Shown here piece by piece: positions 40,257 through 51,394 of a stretch of 64,000 bases of DNA. The position numbers were made by a program, and so were the translations under genes. The stretch spans positions 10,202,119-10,266,118 of the forward strand of contig OX031071.1 in assembly GCA_943736015.1 (NCBI GenBank). Direction: 5' to 3'. Every line of letters begins with the position of its first letter. Positions within the stretch are counted from its first letter, which is position 1. The DNA comes from Tridacna crocea (Eukaryota > Mollusca > Bivalvia > Cardiida > Cardiidae). The notes under the pieces are model-generated. The model had not been told where the DNA came from. It did no database searches and saw only the letters and a program-made list of their open reading frames with translations.

Positions 40257-41504
40257 TAGCTCACCTGAGTACAACGTGCATCACACTGTATCATATGTGC
40301 ATTGTTCGTCATCAACAATTTCTTTAAACATCTACACTTTATGGACATGAAGAAAGTCTTAAAAATTCTTCTCTGAAACCGCTAGTTAGATTTTTAAATA
40401 GTTTCACAGAAATGTTTCTGGGTCACCCAGTGTCCATCGTGCCTTAGTGCGTAGTCAATGATTCTTTAAACATCAACTTCTCCTAAACCACCGAGCAAAT
40501 TTGGCTGGAATTTTCCTTCGGAGGTCGTCTGTAAACTTATTTAAATAAGAATTTTCATATGATGTCCCTGGGGGTTAAAACTGGCCCAGCCCCGGGGGTC
40601 ACAAGTTTGAAACATAGGAACAAAGACGGAAAACTTTAAAATTCTTCTTCGCTGAAACTAGAAAGTGCAGAGCTTTGATATTTGGTATGTAGCATCTCCT
40701 AGTGGACTTATACCAAGACTGTTCATATGATGCCCCTGGGGTCAAAACTGGCCCCGCCCCTGGGGTCTCAGGTTTGAAACATAGAAATAAAGAAGAAAAA
40801 GTTTAAAAATGTTCTTTTCTGAATCTAAAAGGCGCAGACCTTTGATATTTGGTATGTAACATCTCCTAGTGGACATCTACTAAGATTGTTCATATGATGC
40901 CCCTGGGGTCAAAACTGGCCCCGCTGCGGGGATCACAAGTTTGAAACATAAAACAAAGAAGTTTGTTTTATAGGAACAAAGAAGGAAAACTTTAAAATTC
41001 TTCTTCTCTTTAACTAGGAAGTGCAGAGCTGTGATATTTGGAATGTAGCATCTCCTAGCAGACCTCTACCAAGATTGTCCATATGATGCAACTGGGGCCA
41101 AAAATGGCCCCGCCCCGGGGGTCACAAGTTTGAAACTTAGGAACAAAGAAGGAAAACTTTAAAAATTCTTCTCTGAAACTAGATGGTGCAGAGCTTTGAT
41201 ATTTGGTATGTAGCATCTCCTGGTGGACCTCTACTGAGATTGTCGATATGATGACCGTTGGGTGAAAACTGGCCGCTCCCTGGGGGTCACAAATTTGAAA
41301 CTTATGAACAAAGAAGGAAAACTTTAAAAGTCTTCTTCTCTGAAATTAGAAAGTGCAGAGCTTTGATATTTGGTATGTAGCATTTTCTAGCGGACCTCTG
41401 CTAAGAATGCCCACATGATGTTCCTTGGGTCAAAACTGGCCCTGCCAAGGGGGTCACAAGTTTGAATCATAGGAACAAAGAAGGAAAAATTTACAATTCC
41501 TCTT
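40257..41504 (+). mobile_element. HINE A-head / B-body chimera
   Basis: Head and one unit of A type (40257-40545), then from about 40550 only B-type 167-bp units (CTGGGGTCAAAACTGGCCC, GGTCACAAGTTTGAAACATA, GGTATGTAGCATCTCCTAG). The end is abrupt at CCTCTTGTT with no tail hairpin. Confidence 0.8.
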
Positions 41505-42485
41505 GTTAGCTCACCTGAGCACGAATGTCCGTCATCTGTCGTCTGTTGTCCACAATTTTTTAAACATCTTCTCCTCCTAAACCACTGGGCCAATCTTGAT
41601 GAAACTTGGCAGGGATATTCCTTGGTTGAAGCTCTACCAAAGTTGTTCAAGAGATTGAATTTCAGCAATAATTCTGGTTGCCATGGCATCCAAAAGTAAA
41701 AAAACATAGCAAAATCTTTAAAAATCTTCTCCTCTAAAACTAGAAGGCATAGAGCTTTGATATTTGGTATGTAGCATCTCCTAGTGGACCTCTACCAATG
41801 CTGTTCATATGATGCCCCTGGGGTCAAAACTGGCCCCGCTCCAGGGGTCACAAGTTTGAGACATAAAACAAAGAAGTTTGTTTTATAGGAATAAAGAGGG
41901 AAAACTATAAAATTCTTCTTCTCTTTAACTAGGAAGTGCAGAGCTGTGATATTTGGTATGGAGCAAAGGGGATCCAAAGGAAAAAAACCAGCAAAATCTT
42001 TGAAAATCTTCTTCTCTGAAACTAGAAGGCGTAGAGCTTAGATATTTAATATGTAGCATCTCCTAGTGGACCTCTACCAAGACTGTTCATATGATGCCCC
42101 TTGGGTCAAAACTGGCCCCACCCCTGGGGTCTCAAGTTTGAAACATAGAAATAAAGAAGGAAAACTTTAAAATTGTTCTCGTCTGAAACTAGGTGGTGCA
42201 GAGCTTTGATATTTGGTATGTAGCATCTCCTAGTGAACCTATACCAAGACTGTACATTTGATGACCATTGGGTCAAAGCTGGACCCACCCCGGGGGTCAC
42301 AAGTTTGAAACATGGGAACAAAGAAGGAAAAATTTAAAATTCATAGCATCTGCTAGTGGACCTCTACCACGTTTTTTTCTTATGAGACCCCTGGGGTCAA
42401 AACTGGCCCTGCCCAGGGGTCACAAGTCTGATTTTACAGCTTGGTAGTCAGGTGAGCGATATAGGACCATCATGGTCCTCTTGTT
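41505..42485 (+). mobile_element. HINE-B copy 2 (head to tail)
   Basis: Head TTAGCTCACCTGAGCACGAA, block GCCAATCTTGATGAAACTTG and GGTTGCCATGGCATCC, B units, tail GTCAGGTGAGCGATATAGGA with hairpin GGACCATCATGGTCC and TCTTGTT. Confidence 0.88.
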
Positions 42486-43575
42486 TTTAGCTCACCTGAG
42501 CACAACGTGCTCAAGGGGAGCTTTTAGGATCACCCGGTGTCCGTCGTCCGTCGTGCGTCGTCAACAATTCTTTAAACATCAACTCCTCCTAAACCGCTGG
42601 GCGGATTTGGACCAAACTTGGCTGGAATGTTCCTTGGGAGGTCCTCTTTAAAAATTGTTCACAGAATTTGATTCCATCAAAAACTCTGGTTGCCATGGCA
42701 ACAAAATGGAATTTTTTAGGTAATTCTTTAAAAATCTTCTCCTCTGAAACCGCTAGTCAGATTTTAAAATAATTTCACAGAGATATTCCTTGGGTGACCC
42801 TTTTCAAAAATTGTTCGTGAAATTGTGATCCGTCAAGAAACATGGCTCTGGTGAATGGGGGCTTCTTGCACTAAACAGAAATGAAGGAATTCTTAAAAAT
42901 TCTTCTTCTCCGAAACCGCTGGCCAGATTTTAAAATAATTTTACAGAGATGTTCCTTGGGTGACCCTTTTCAAAAAGTGTTCGTGAAAATTTGATCTGTC
43001 AAGAAACATGGCTCTGGTGAATGGGGGCTTCTTGCACTATACAGAAATGAAGAAATTCTTAAAAATTCTTCTTCTCCGAAACCGCTGGTCAGATTTTGAA
43101 ATAATTTCACAGAGATGTTCCTTGGGTGACCCTTTTCAAAAATTGTTCGCGAAATTTTTGATTGGTGAAGAAACATGGCTCTGGTGAATGGGGGCTACTT
43201 GCACTATATGGAAATGAAGAATTTCTTGAAAATTCTTCTTCTCTGAAATGGCTGGTCAGATTTGAAATTTATTTCACAGAAATATTTCTTGAATGACCTG
43301 TTTCAAAATTTGTTCGTGAAAATTTGATAGGTCAAAAACATGGCTCTGGTGAATGGGGGCTACTTGCACTGTACGGAAATTAAGAAACACCTAAAAATTC
43401 TTCTTTTCTGAAACTGCTGGTCAGATTTTGAAAGGACTTTTACAGGTGACCTTTTAAGAATTGCTTGGCAAAATAATGATTTTGTTTCCAGTGTTTCAAT
43501 ACCTTCAAAAAAAAAAGGCTATGGTCCTCTCAAAAATTCAGGTGAGTGATCCAGGGCCATCTTGGCCCTCTTGTT
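42486..43575 (+). mobile_element. HINE-A copy 12
   Basis: Joined directly to the previous tail. Clean head and near-consensus units with repeat anchors at 42746, 42912, 43078 and 43245 (166, 166, 167 apart); tail hairpin GGGCCATCTTGGCCC. Low divergence between units suggests it is young. Confidence 0.92.
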
Positions 43576-43596
43576 TGAAATACTTGTTATTTCACC

Positions 43597-43757
43597 TTAC
43601 CTCTTTACCACACATACCTGACATTTAACGACCCTGCGAGAGAAGCCTATTGGAAATGTGAGAAAAGGATAAAATGCTGGTAACCAGATTTTATTTGTTG
43701 TCTGCAGATGCTTTCAATTTTGTCCAGCCCAAAAATTTGTCATTTGATAAAGAGTCA
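43597..43757 (+). mobile_element. TH-A with hairpin arm deleted
   Basis: TTACCTCTTTACCACACATA to ATTTGATAAAGAGTCAA; one hairpin arm missing after GGTAACCAG. Confidence 0.75.
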
Positions 43758-43980
43758 ATCCATTACCAGACAATCCGGATTTTTAATGACCTTGAGGAAG
43801 AAGCCTTTTGAAAACTTTGTGGGAACAAGTGAAAATGCTGGTAGCATTTTCACCTTTTTCCCTCAATATTTTCTTCCCTTTATAAAATGAATTTCAATTC
43901 TTTAGTCACATTTCTTCTGTTTTCTGCAACGGCTTTCACTTTGGACCAGTCTAAAATTTTGTCTTTTGGTAAAGAGTTAA
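43754..43980 (+). mobile_element. TH-A MITE
   Basis: Abuts the previous copy at TCAA; hairpin shortened (GCTGGTAGCATTTTCACC); right end TTTGGTAAAGAGTTAA. Confidence 0.8.
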
Positions 43981-44273
43981 GTACTTGCTACTAGTATTTT
44001 ACCTACAGATGTATTGCATCTATCACTTTTTACAGCATTTCAGTCTATTTATCTGAAATAGTTAAGTATAACAGAGTTTCTGTAAGAATAGCCCAAAACA
44101 TGACAAATGGAGAAATTGGCTGTTTTATGACTGTTCCTACCAGACAACTCTGGGATGAGTAGTCCATTGAATATATACATTTGAAACGTAAGCGAAATGA
44201 CAATCTTTTACCCAACAGTTGCTTTTTGTCACATTGCTTTACAAATGCATCAAAAGGCACTTGCATTATCACT

Positions 44274-44492
44274 TTAACCCCTACTAGACACCAAAATTGT
44301 AGACTTGGAAAAATTGAAAGGATTGAAATATTGACAAAATACAATGTAAATATTCACCAAATGTTCAAAATGTGTTTTAGAAGAGGCAGAAACTTAAATA
44401 TCAAAATTTGTTTGTGGTAGATTACTGTGGTCATCTGCAAATGCTTTTCAAGTTGGACCAGTCTAAAATTTTGTCATTTGGTAGAGAGTTAT
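44274..44492. mobile_element. TH-A end fragments (both orientations)
   Basis: 44274-44330 is a minus left end (TTAACCCCTACTAGACACCA). 44425-44492 is a + right end (GTCATCTGCAAATGCTTTTC to TTTGGTAGAGAGTTA). The sequence between is not TH-A. Confidence 0.6.
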
Positions 44493-44607
44493 ATATCAAT
44501 GTCAGGTTAGCCTTTTACCACCAAATGGTTTGTTGTAAAGTTTATAATAAGGGTGAAATTTCTTGAAAATGCATTAGGGAAAGCAGAAAAAAATTGTGTT
44601 TTGCTTT

Positions 44608-44843
44608 TTAACTCCTTACCAAATGACAAAATTTTTGGCTTGTCCAAATCGAAAGCATTTGCAGATGACAAAATGAAAATAAAAGTGACTGAAAATTTGA
44701 AATTTGTTTTGTGAAGGGTAGAAAACTTTGTGGGAAAAGAAGAAAATGTTGGTTACCAGCATTTTTTCATTTTCACACAACATTTTCTACAGGCTTTTTT
44801 TCTCTGGGTCGTCAAAAATAGGGATTGTGTGGTAATGGGTTAA
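44608..44843 (-). mobile_element. TH-A MITE
   Basis: TTAACTCCTTACCAAATGAC left, GTGTGGTAATGGGTTAA right, hairpin with a few mismatches. Confidence 0.85.
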
Positions 44844-44964
44844 AAGAGAACTTCAGTGAGACATAATTTAGCATCTCAAAATACTTTCGAGTATTGATGT
44901 CTAAAATTTTGGAGTCTGGTAAAGGAATGGAAAATTAACATTGAATTTTCTCATCTCATCCCCT

Positions 44965-45197
44965 TTGACCCTTTACCACACAATGACAATATTCCCCCCC
45001 CCCCCCTCGAAAGAGAAAGCTTTTGAAAACATTGTTGGAAAAGGAGAAAATGCTGCTTACTAACAAGTTCTCCTTTTCCCACAATGTTTTCTACCCTATC
45101 AAAGAAAATCATTTCATATGAGCCACCTTTAAACTGTCATCAGCAAATGCTTTCGATTTGGACAGGTCTAAAATCTTGTCGTTTGGTAGAGGGTTAA
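44965..45197 (+). mobile_element. TH-A MITE with poly-C tract
   Basis: TTGACCCTTTACCACACAAT left, a run of about 14 C near 44995, hairpin partly altered, TTTGGTAGAGGGTTAA right. Confidence 0.82.
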
Positions 45198-45514
45198 ATT
45201 GCACAGATTGTATGTATTTTCCTTGCTTTCAGCAGTTGCAAATTAATGAAATTGTATTTGCCAGTTTAGGAAGCTGATTTAAAGTTTTACATTTAAAAAT
45301 TTTCTTCCATCAAATACATTGCAAAATCATAGGTAACACATGGTAAACATTTCCTTCTTGCCTGCACAGTTTTTTTGTTGTTGGATAAATGTTAGACATA
45401 TTGGTGATAAAACAGGTACATATAGTACTGTTTGTAAAAAGGAACATTTTGTAATTGTGAATTTATTTAATAAAGAACAATAAACAAATTCTTATTACTG
45501 TTCTGTACGTCCAT
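45198..45514. other. no recognised feature
   Basis: AT-rich, with AATAAA strings near 45468-45485 but no gene to attach them to. Confidence 0.35.
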
Positions 45515-45645
45515 CTTTACCATACTGATTTTTAATAACCCTGAGAAAGAAGGCTTTTACAAAAATTGTGGGAAAAAGGAGAAATTCCTGGGAGACAGCA
45601 TTTTCTCCTTTTCCAACAATGTTTTTCTAACCTATGAGAGACAAT
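45515..45645 (+). mobile_element. TH-A left part
   Basis: CTTTACCATACTGATTTTTA through the hairpin to AACCTATGAGAGACAAT, then a minus copy. Confidence 0.65.
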
Positions 45646-45834
45646 TTTTGTAGCATTTGCAGACAACAAAATAAATGTAATTGAAAAACTGGAACTTGGT
45701 ATGTGAAAGGTAGAAAACTTTGTGGGAAAATGAGAAAATGCTGGTTACCAGTATTTTCTCCTTTTCCGACAATGTTTTCAAAAGGCTTCTTTTTTCAGAA
45801 TGTAAAAAACCGGGATTGTTTAGTAAAAATTTAA
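45646..45834 (-). mobile_element. TH-A right part
   Basis: GCATTTGCAGACAACAAAAT, intact hairpin, right end TTAGTAAAAATTTAA with TTAA shared by the next copy. Confidence 0.75.
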
Positions 45835-48009
45835 CCCATTACCACACAATCACTACTTTTGACGACCCTGAAAAAGAAGCCCTTAGAAAACATAGTGGGA
45901 AAAGGGGAAAATGCTGGTAACCAGCATTTTCTCCTTTTCCCACAATGTTTTCTACCCTTCACAAAAAAAAATTCAAATTTTCAGTCACTTTTATTAGCTC
46001 ACCTGAAAATGAAGTGCTCATGGTGAGCTTTTGTGATCGTCCAATGTCCTGCGTCTGGCGTGCGTCGTCCACAATTTATTTAAATATCTTCTCCTCCTAA
46101 ACCACTGGGCCAATCTTGATGAAACTTGGCAGGGATGTTTCTTGGGTGAAGCTCTACCAAAGTTGTTCAAGACATTGAATTCCATCCATAACTCTGCTTG
46201 CCATGGCAACCAAAAGGAAAAAAAATAGCAAAATCTTTGAAAATCTTCTTCTCTGAAACTAGAAGGCGTAGAGCTTTGAAATTTGATATGTAAAATCTCC
46301 TGGTGGACCTCTACCAAGATTGTTCATATGATGACCCTGGGGTCAAAACTGGCTCGGCCCCAGGGGTCACAATTTTGAACATAGGAACAAAGATGGAAAA
46401 CTTTAAAATTCTTTTTCTCTGCAACTAGAAAGTACAGAGCTTTGATATTTGGTATGTAGCATCTCATAGTGGACTACTACCAAGATTTTTCATATGATGT
46501 CCCTGGGGTTAAAACTGGCCAAGCCCAAGGGGTCACAAGTTTGAAACATAGGAACAATGTTGGAAAACTTTAAAATTCTTCTTCTCTGAAACTAGAAAGT
46601 GCAGAGCTTTGATATGTGGTATGTAGCATCTACTAGTGGGCTACTATCAAGATTGTTTACATGATGACCCTAGGGTCAAAACTGGCACGGTCCCGTGGGT
46701 CACAAGTTTGAAACATAGGAACAAAGAAGGAAAAATTTTAAATTTCTTATTCTCTGAAACTAGAAAGTGCAGAGCTTTGATATTTGGTATGTAGCATCTC
46801 CTAGTGGACTACTACCAGGATTGTTCATATGATGTCCCTGGGGTCAAAACTGGCCCAGCCCCGGGGGTCACAAGTTTGAAACATAGGAACACAGAAGGAA
46901 AACTTTATAATTCTACTTCTCTAATACTATAAGGTGTAGAGCTTTGACATTTTGTAAGAAGCATCTCCTAGTGGACCTCTCTAAAGATTGTTCATATTAT
47001 ATCCCTGGAGTCAAAACTGGCCTCGCCGCGGGGGTCACAAGTTTAAAACATAGAAATAAAGAAGGAAAACTTTAAAATTCTTCTTCTCTGAAACTAGAAG
47101 GTGCAGGTTTTTGATATTTGGTATATAGCATCTCCTAGTAAATCTCTACCAAGTTTGTTCATATGATGCCCCTAGGGTCAAAACTGGTCCCTACCCGGGG
47201 GTCACAAGTTTGAAACATAGGAACAAAGAAGAAAACTTTAAAATTCTTCTTTTCTGAAACTAGAAGGTGCAGAGCTTTGGTATTTGGTATGTAGCATCTC
47301 CTAGTAAACCTCTACCAAGATTGTTTATATGATGCCTTTGGGGTCAAAACTTGTCCCACCCTAGGGGTCACAATTTTCGAAACATAAGAACAAAGAAGGA
47401 AATCTTTAAAATTCTTCTGCTCTGAAACTAGAAGGTGTAGAGCTTTGATATTTGGTATGTAGCTTCTCCCAGTAGACCTCTACCAATATTGTTCATATGA
47501 CGTCCCTGGGGTCAAAACTGGCCCCGCCCCGAGGGTCACAAGTTTAAATTAGAAATAAAGAAGGAAAACTTTAAAATTCTTCTTCTCTGAAACTAGAAGA
47601 TGTAGAGCTTTGATACTTGGTATGTTGCATCTCTTAGTGGACTTCTACAAAGTTTCTTCATACGATGCCCCTGGGGTCAAAACTTGCCCTGCCCCAGGGG
47701 TCACAAGTTTGAAACATAGGAACAAAGAAGGAAAACTTTATAATTCTACTTTTCTGAAACTATAAGGTGTAGAGCTTTGATATTTTGTAAGAACATCTCC
47801 TAGTGGACCTCTACCAAGTTTTTTCTTAGGATGCCCCTGGGGTCAAAACTGGCCCCGCCCCAGGGGTCACAAGTTCGATTTTACAGAATGGTGATTATTA
47901 TGATTAGTACTCAGGTGAGCGATATAGCACCATCATGGTCATCTTGTTTTGTCTGCAAATGCTTTCAAATCGGACAAGCCAAAAATTTTGTTGTTTGGTA
48001 ATAAGTTAA
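45831..48009 (+). mobile_element. TH-A split by HINE-B copy 3
   Basis: Left part 45831-45993, complete hairpin; right part 47949-48009 (GTCTGCAAATGCTTTCAAAT to GGTAATAAGTTAA). Confidence 0.85.
45994..47948 (+). mobile_element. HINE-B copy 3 (longest B copy)
   Basis: Head TTAGCTCACCTGAAAATGAA; GTCCTGCGTCTGGCGTGCG; GATGAAACTTGGCAGGGATG; GCCATGGCAACC; about ten B units; tail ACTCAGGTGAGCGATATAGC with hairpin ACCATCATGGT and CATCTTGT. The units carry a conserved GC core GGCCCCGCCCC-type string amid AT-rich sequence. Confidence 0.92.
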
Positions 48010-48095
48010 ACATTTACTACACTATTCTATGTTGTAATGACCTTGATGAAGAAAATATCTGTAAACATTGTGAATAGGAGAAAATAGTAACCAGT
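48006..48095 (+). mobile_element. TH-A left half
   Basis: Shares TTAA with the previous copy; diverged; stops at AGTAACCAG, followed by repeat G. Confidence 0.6.
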
Positions 48096-48133
48096 CTGTG
48101 CAGTCTGATCTTGATCTACACTCTCCACAAAAA
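48096..48133 (+). repeat. Repeat G half
   Basis: GTGCAGTCTGATCTTGATCT and ACACTCTCCAC; one arm only. Confidence 0.55.
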
Positions 48134-48221
48134 CAACTTAATTCGGTTTCAGCGCTTTAAGGATTAATGCTCTTTCTAAAGTTACTAAAAAAAAGACTTT
48201 CTTATCCATCATCTGCCTACC

Positions 48222-48412
48222 TACTTTACCAGACAAAATTTTTGACTGCTACTATATGTAATTGAAACACTTGCAGATGACAAATATTACAAAAACACGG
48301 AATTTTGTCACAGTAAAAAATGCTATAGAAAATTGAGAATATGAATTGTCTGCTTTTCCTACAATGTTTTTAAAAGTCTCAATTTGAACGCTATGAAGAT
48401 TGTGCGGTAAAT
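48222..48412 (-). mobile_element. TH-A, strongly diverged
   Basis: CTACTTTACCAGACAAAATT left, decayed hairpin, right end GATTGTGCGGTAAATGAA. Confidence 0.5.
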
Positions 48413-48507
48413 GAATGAACAAGACCTAACATTGTTCAGCAGTGAGAGAGGAATGAATCCTTTATCAGTAACTATCATTAGTGCTTGGAAAGATATCAGA
48501 GAAACAA

Positions 48508-48630
48508 ACCATCAACTCCTGCGAGGAAGAAGCCTTTTCTCCTTTCCTTTCAATGTTTTCTATTCTTTTAAGGACAAATTTTCTTGTTCAGTTACACTAA
48601 ATTTGTCATCTGCCAATGCTTTAAATCTGG
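48508..48630 (+). mobile_element. TH-A fragment
   Basis: GCGAGGAAGAAGCCTTTTCT to GTCATCTGCCAATGCTTT; one hairpin arm and the right interior. Confidence 0.5.
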
Positions 48631-49235
48631 CAATTGAAACTAGACCTGTCACTTAATGTGACTTAACAACCCCACCAGCACTTTGACAGAAACAGGCAAT
48701 TATTTGTACCCAGACGGAGACACGGACATACCAACGAATGATCATATGATGGGTACTTCATTAAAAAACTTTCTTGGTAACTTATACTTGGGTGTTAGTC
48801 AAGTATACTAACGAATGGGCACTAGTAATGCATTTTATTTGGACTTATTAGTTGGTTATTTTACTTAGACTAATTTCTTGGATACTTTTATTAGAAAATT
48901 TACATGAACTATACAGTACATGACATTTAGTAATTATATTTATAAGTTTTTATACAAAGACTGTACCATCACATTAAAACGATTATCTACTTAACCTTTT
49001 GTGTGAGACACAGCCTTGAGGGTCTTCTCATTTGAAAGTATTTTGCAAAAACATGGGACAAAAAATGCTTTGCTTCTGACAGAGTACGAAACATAATGGT
49101 TAACATAATTGTTATGAATAATTTGTCCTTTTCCAACAATGTTTTCCAACATTTTGAATTTCAGACCAGTCAAATCCTGCTCCTATGGACAAGGGCTAAC
49201 ATGTCTGCAAGTCGCTAACCTGATTACCATTTCTC
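48631..49235. other. AT-rich, no gene
   Basis: Possible very old TH-A traces near 49125-49150 (TTTTCCAACAATGTTTTCC). Otherwise unassigned. Confidence 0.35.
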
Positions 49236-49440
49236 TTAACTCTTTAGCACACAATCCTGACTTTTAACGACGCTGAGAAAGAAAGCCTTTGAAAACCATT
49301 GTAGGAAAAGGAGAAAATGTCGGTAACCAGCAGTTTCTCCTTTTCCCACAATGTTTTATACCCTTTCCAAATGAAATTTTAAATTTTTGAGTTACATTTA
49401 TTTTGTAGTCTGCAAATACTTACAATTTAGACTAGTCTTT
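49236..49440 (+). mobile_element. TH-A lacking its right end
   Basis: TTAACTCTTTAGCACACAAT, hairpin, to ATTTAGACTAGTC, then SAT86 sequence. Confidence 0.78.
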
Positions 49441-49978
49441 CATATATGTTTGGACCATGTAACCAATAGATAAACAGACCAAGTACTCAATAGTATTCTG
49501 GATGAAACAGAAGGCAGACAAGACTTACATGTATTTTGGACCCTGTAACTAATAGATCAATGGACCAAATACTCAACAGTATCCTGGAGAGAACGTAATG
49601 TAGATAAGACATTCAAGATACATACCCATGTATGTTTGGACCCAGTAACCAATAAATCAACAAAGTACTCAGTGCAACATCCAAGATAAATACCGATGTT
49701 TGTTTTGGGCCCTGTACCCAGTAAATAAACAGACAAGTACTCGACAATATTCTGGATAGTACAACATCCAAGATAAATACCAATGTTTGTTTGGATCCAG
49801 TATTCATAAAATAAATGCACAAGTACTCGACAATATTCTGGACAGTAAAACATCCAAGATAAATACCGAGGTTTGTTTGGACCCTGTACCCATTAAATAA
49901 ACAGACAAGTACTCGACAATATTCTGGACAGTACAACATCCAAGATAAATACCGATGTCTGTTTGGATCCAGTATTCA

Positions 49979-50196
49979 TTAACCCATTACCAAAAGACAA
50001 AATTTTAGGTTTGTCAAAATTGAAAGGAATTGCAGACGACAAAATAAAAGCGACTGAAAATTTGAAATTTGTTTTGTGAAGGGTAGAAAACATTGTGGGA
50101 AAAGGAGAAAATGCTGGTTACCAGCATTTTCTCCTTTTCCCACAATGTTTTCTAAAGTCTTCTTTCAAAAGTAGGGATTATGTGGTAATGGGTTAA
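49979..50196 (-). mobile_element. TH-A in SAT86, copy 1
   Basis: Full copy, flanks CCAGTATTCA and ATAAATGCACAAGTACTC. Shares a deletion after TCTTCTTTC with copy 2. Confidence 0.9.
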
Positions 50197-50451
50197 ATAA
50201 ATGCACAAGTACTCAAAGAATTTTCTGGACAGTGCAACAGCCAAGATAAATACCGATGTTTGTTTGGACCCTGTAACCATTAGATAAACAGACAAGTAGT
50301 CAAAAATATTCTGGGCGGTACAACATCCAAGATAAATACCGAGGTTTGTTTGGACTCTGTAACCATTAGATAAACAGACAAGTAGTCAACAATATTCTGG
50401 GCGGTACAACAGCCAAGATAAATACCAATGATTGTTTGGATCCAGTATACA

Positions 50452-50670
50452 TTAACCCATTACCAAACGACAAAATTTTAGGTTTGTCAAAATTGAAAGG
50501 AATTGCAGACGACAAAATAAAAGCGACTGAAAATTTGAAATTTGTTTTGTGAAGGGTAGAAAACATTGTGGGAAAAGGAGAAAATGCTGGTTACCAGCAT
50601 TTTCTCCTTTTCCCACAATGTTTTCTAAAGTCTTCTTTCAAAAGTAGGGATTATGTGGTAATGGGTTAAA
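50452..50670 (-). mobile_element. TH-A in SAT86, copy 2
   Basis: Almost identical to copy 1 including the deletion; same flanks. Confidence 0.9.
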
Positions 50671-51011
50671 TAAATGCACAAGTACTCAAAGAATTTTCTG
50701 GACAGTGCAACATCCAAGATAAATACCGATGTTTGTTTGGACCCTGTAACCATTAGATAAACAGACAAGTAGTCAAAAATATTCTGGGCGGTACAACATC
50801 CAAGATAAATACCGAGGTTTGTTTGGACTCTGTAACCATTAGATAAACAGACAAGTACTCTAAGAATTTTCTGGACAGTGCAACATCCAGGATAAATACC
50901 GAGGTTTGTTTGGACCCTGTAACCATTAGATAAACAGACAAGTAGTCAAAAATATTCTGGGCGGTACAACATCCAAGATAAATACCAATGATTGTTTGGA
51001 TCCAGTATACA

Positions 51012-51245
51012 TTAACCCATTACCAAACGACAAAATTTTAGGTTTGTCAAAATTGAAAGGAATTGCAGATGACAAAATAAAAATAAAAGTGACTGAAAAT
51101 TTGAAATTTGTTTTGTGAAGGGTAGAAAACATTGTGGGAAAAGGAGAAAATGCTGGTTACCAGCATTTCTCCTTTTCCCACAATGTTTTCTAAAGGCTTC
51201 TTTCTCAGGGGCGTCAAAAGTAGGGATTATGTGGTAATGGGTTAA
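51012..51245 (-). mobile_element. TH-A in SAT86, copy 3
   Basis: Same insertion site. Retains the TCTCAGGGGCG stretch deleted in copies 1-2 and carries an extra AAAATA in the left arm. Confidence 0.9.
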
Positions 51246-51394
51246 ATAAATGCACAAGTACTCAAAGAATATTCTGGACAGTGCAACATCCAAGATAAAT
51301 ACCGATGTTTGTTTGGACCCTGTAACCATTAGATAAATAGACAAGTAGTCAAAAATAATCTGGACAGTATAAAATCCAAGATAAGTACCGATGT

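Larger units (their letters stand above)
49441..51394 (-). repeat. SAT86: 86-bp satellite with embedded TH-A copies
   Basis: Monomer landmarks: CAACATCCAAGATAAATACC, GATGTTTGTTTGGACCCTGT, CCATTAGATAAACAGACAAG, AGTCAAAAATATTCTGG. CAACAG/CAACAT occurs at 50235, 50321 and 50407, exactly 86 apart. Early monomers (49441-49700) are more diverged. Three TH-A copies sit at the same monomer position. Confidence 0.92.

Noticed and set aside
41387-41707. 106-residue minus frame
   Set aside because: Translation of HINE-B units and head only.
49557-49939. Repetitive frames of about 100 residues (ILDVVLSRILSSTC-like) as a repeat protein
   Set aside because: They are translations of 86-bp monomers; 86 is not a multiple of three, so the frame shifts each unit and several frames give similar peptides.
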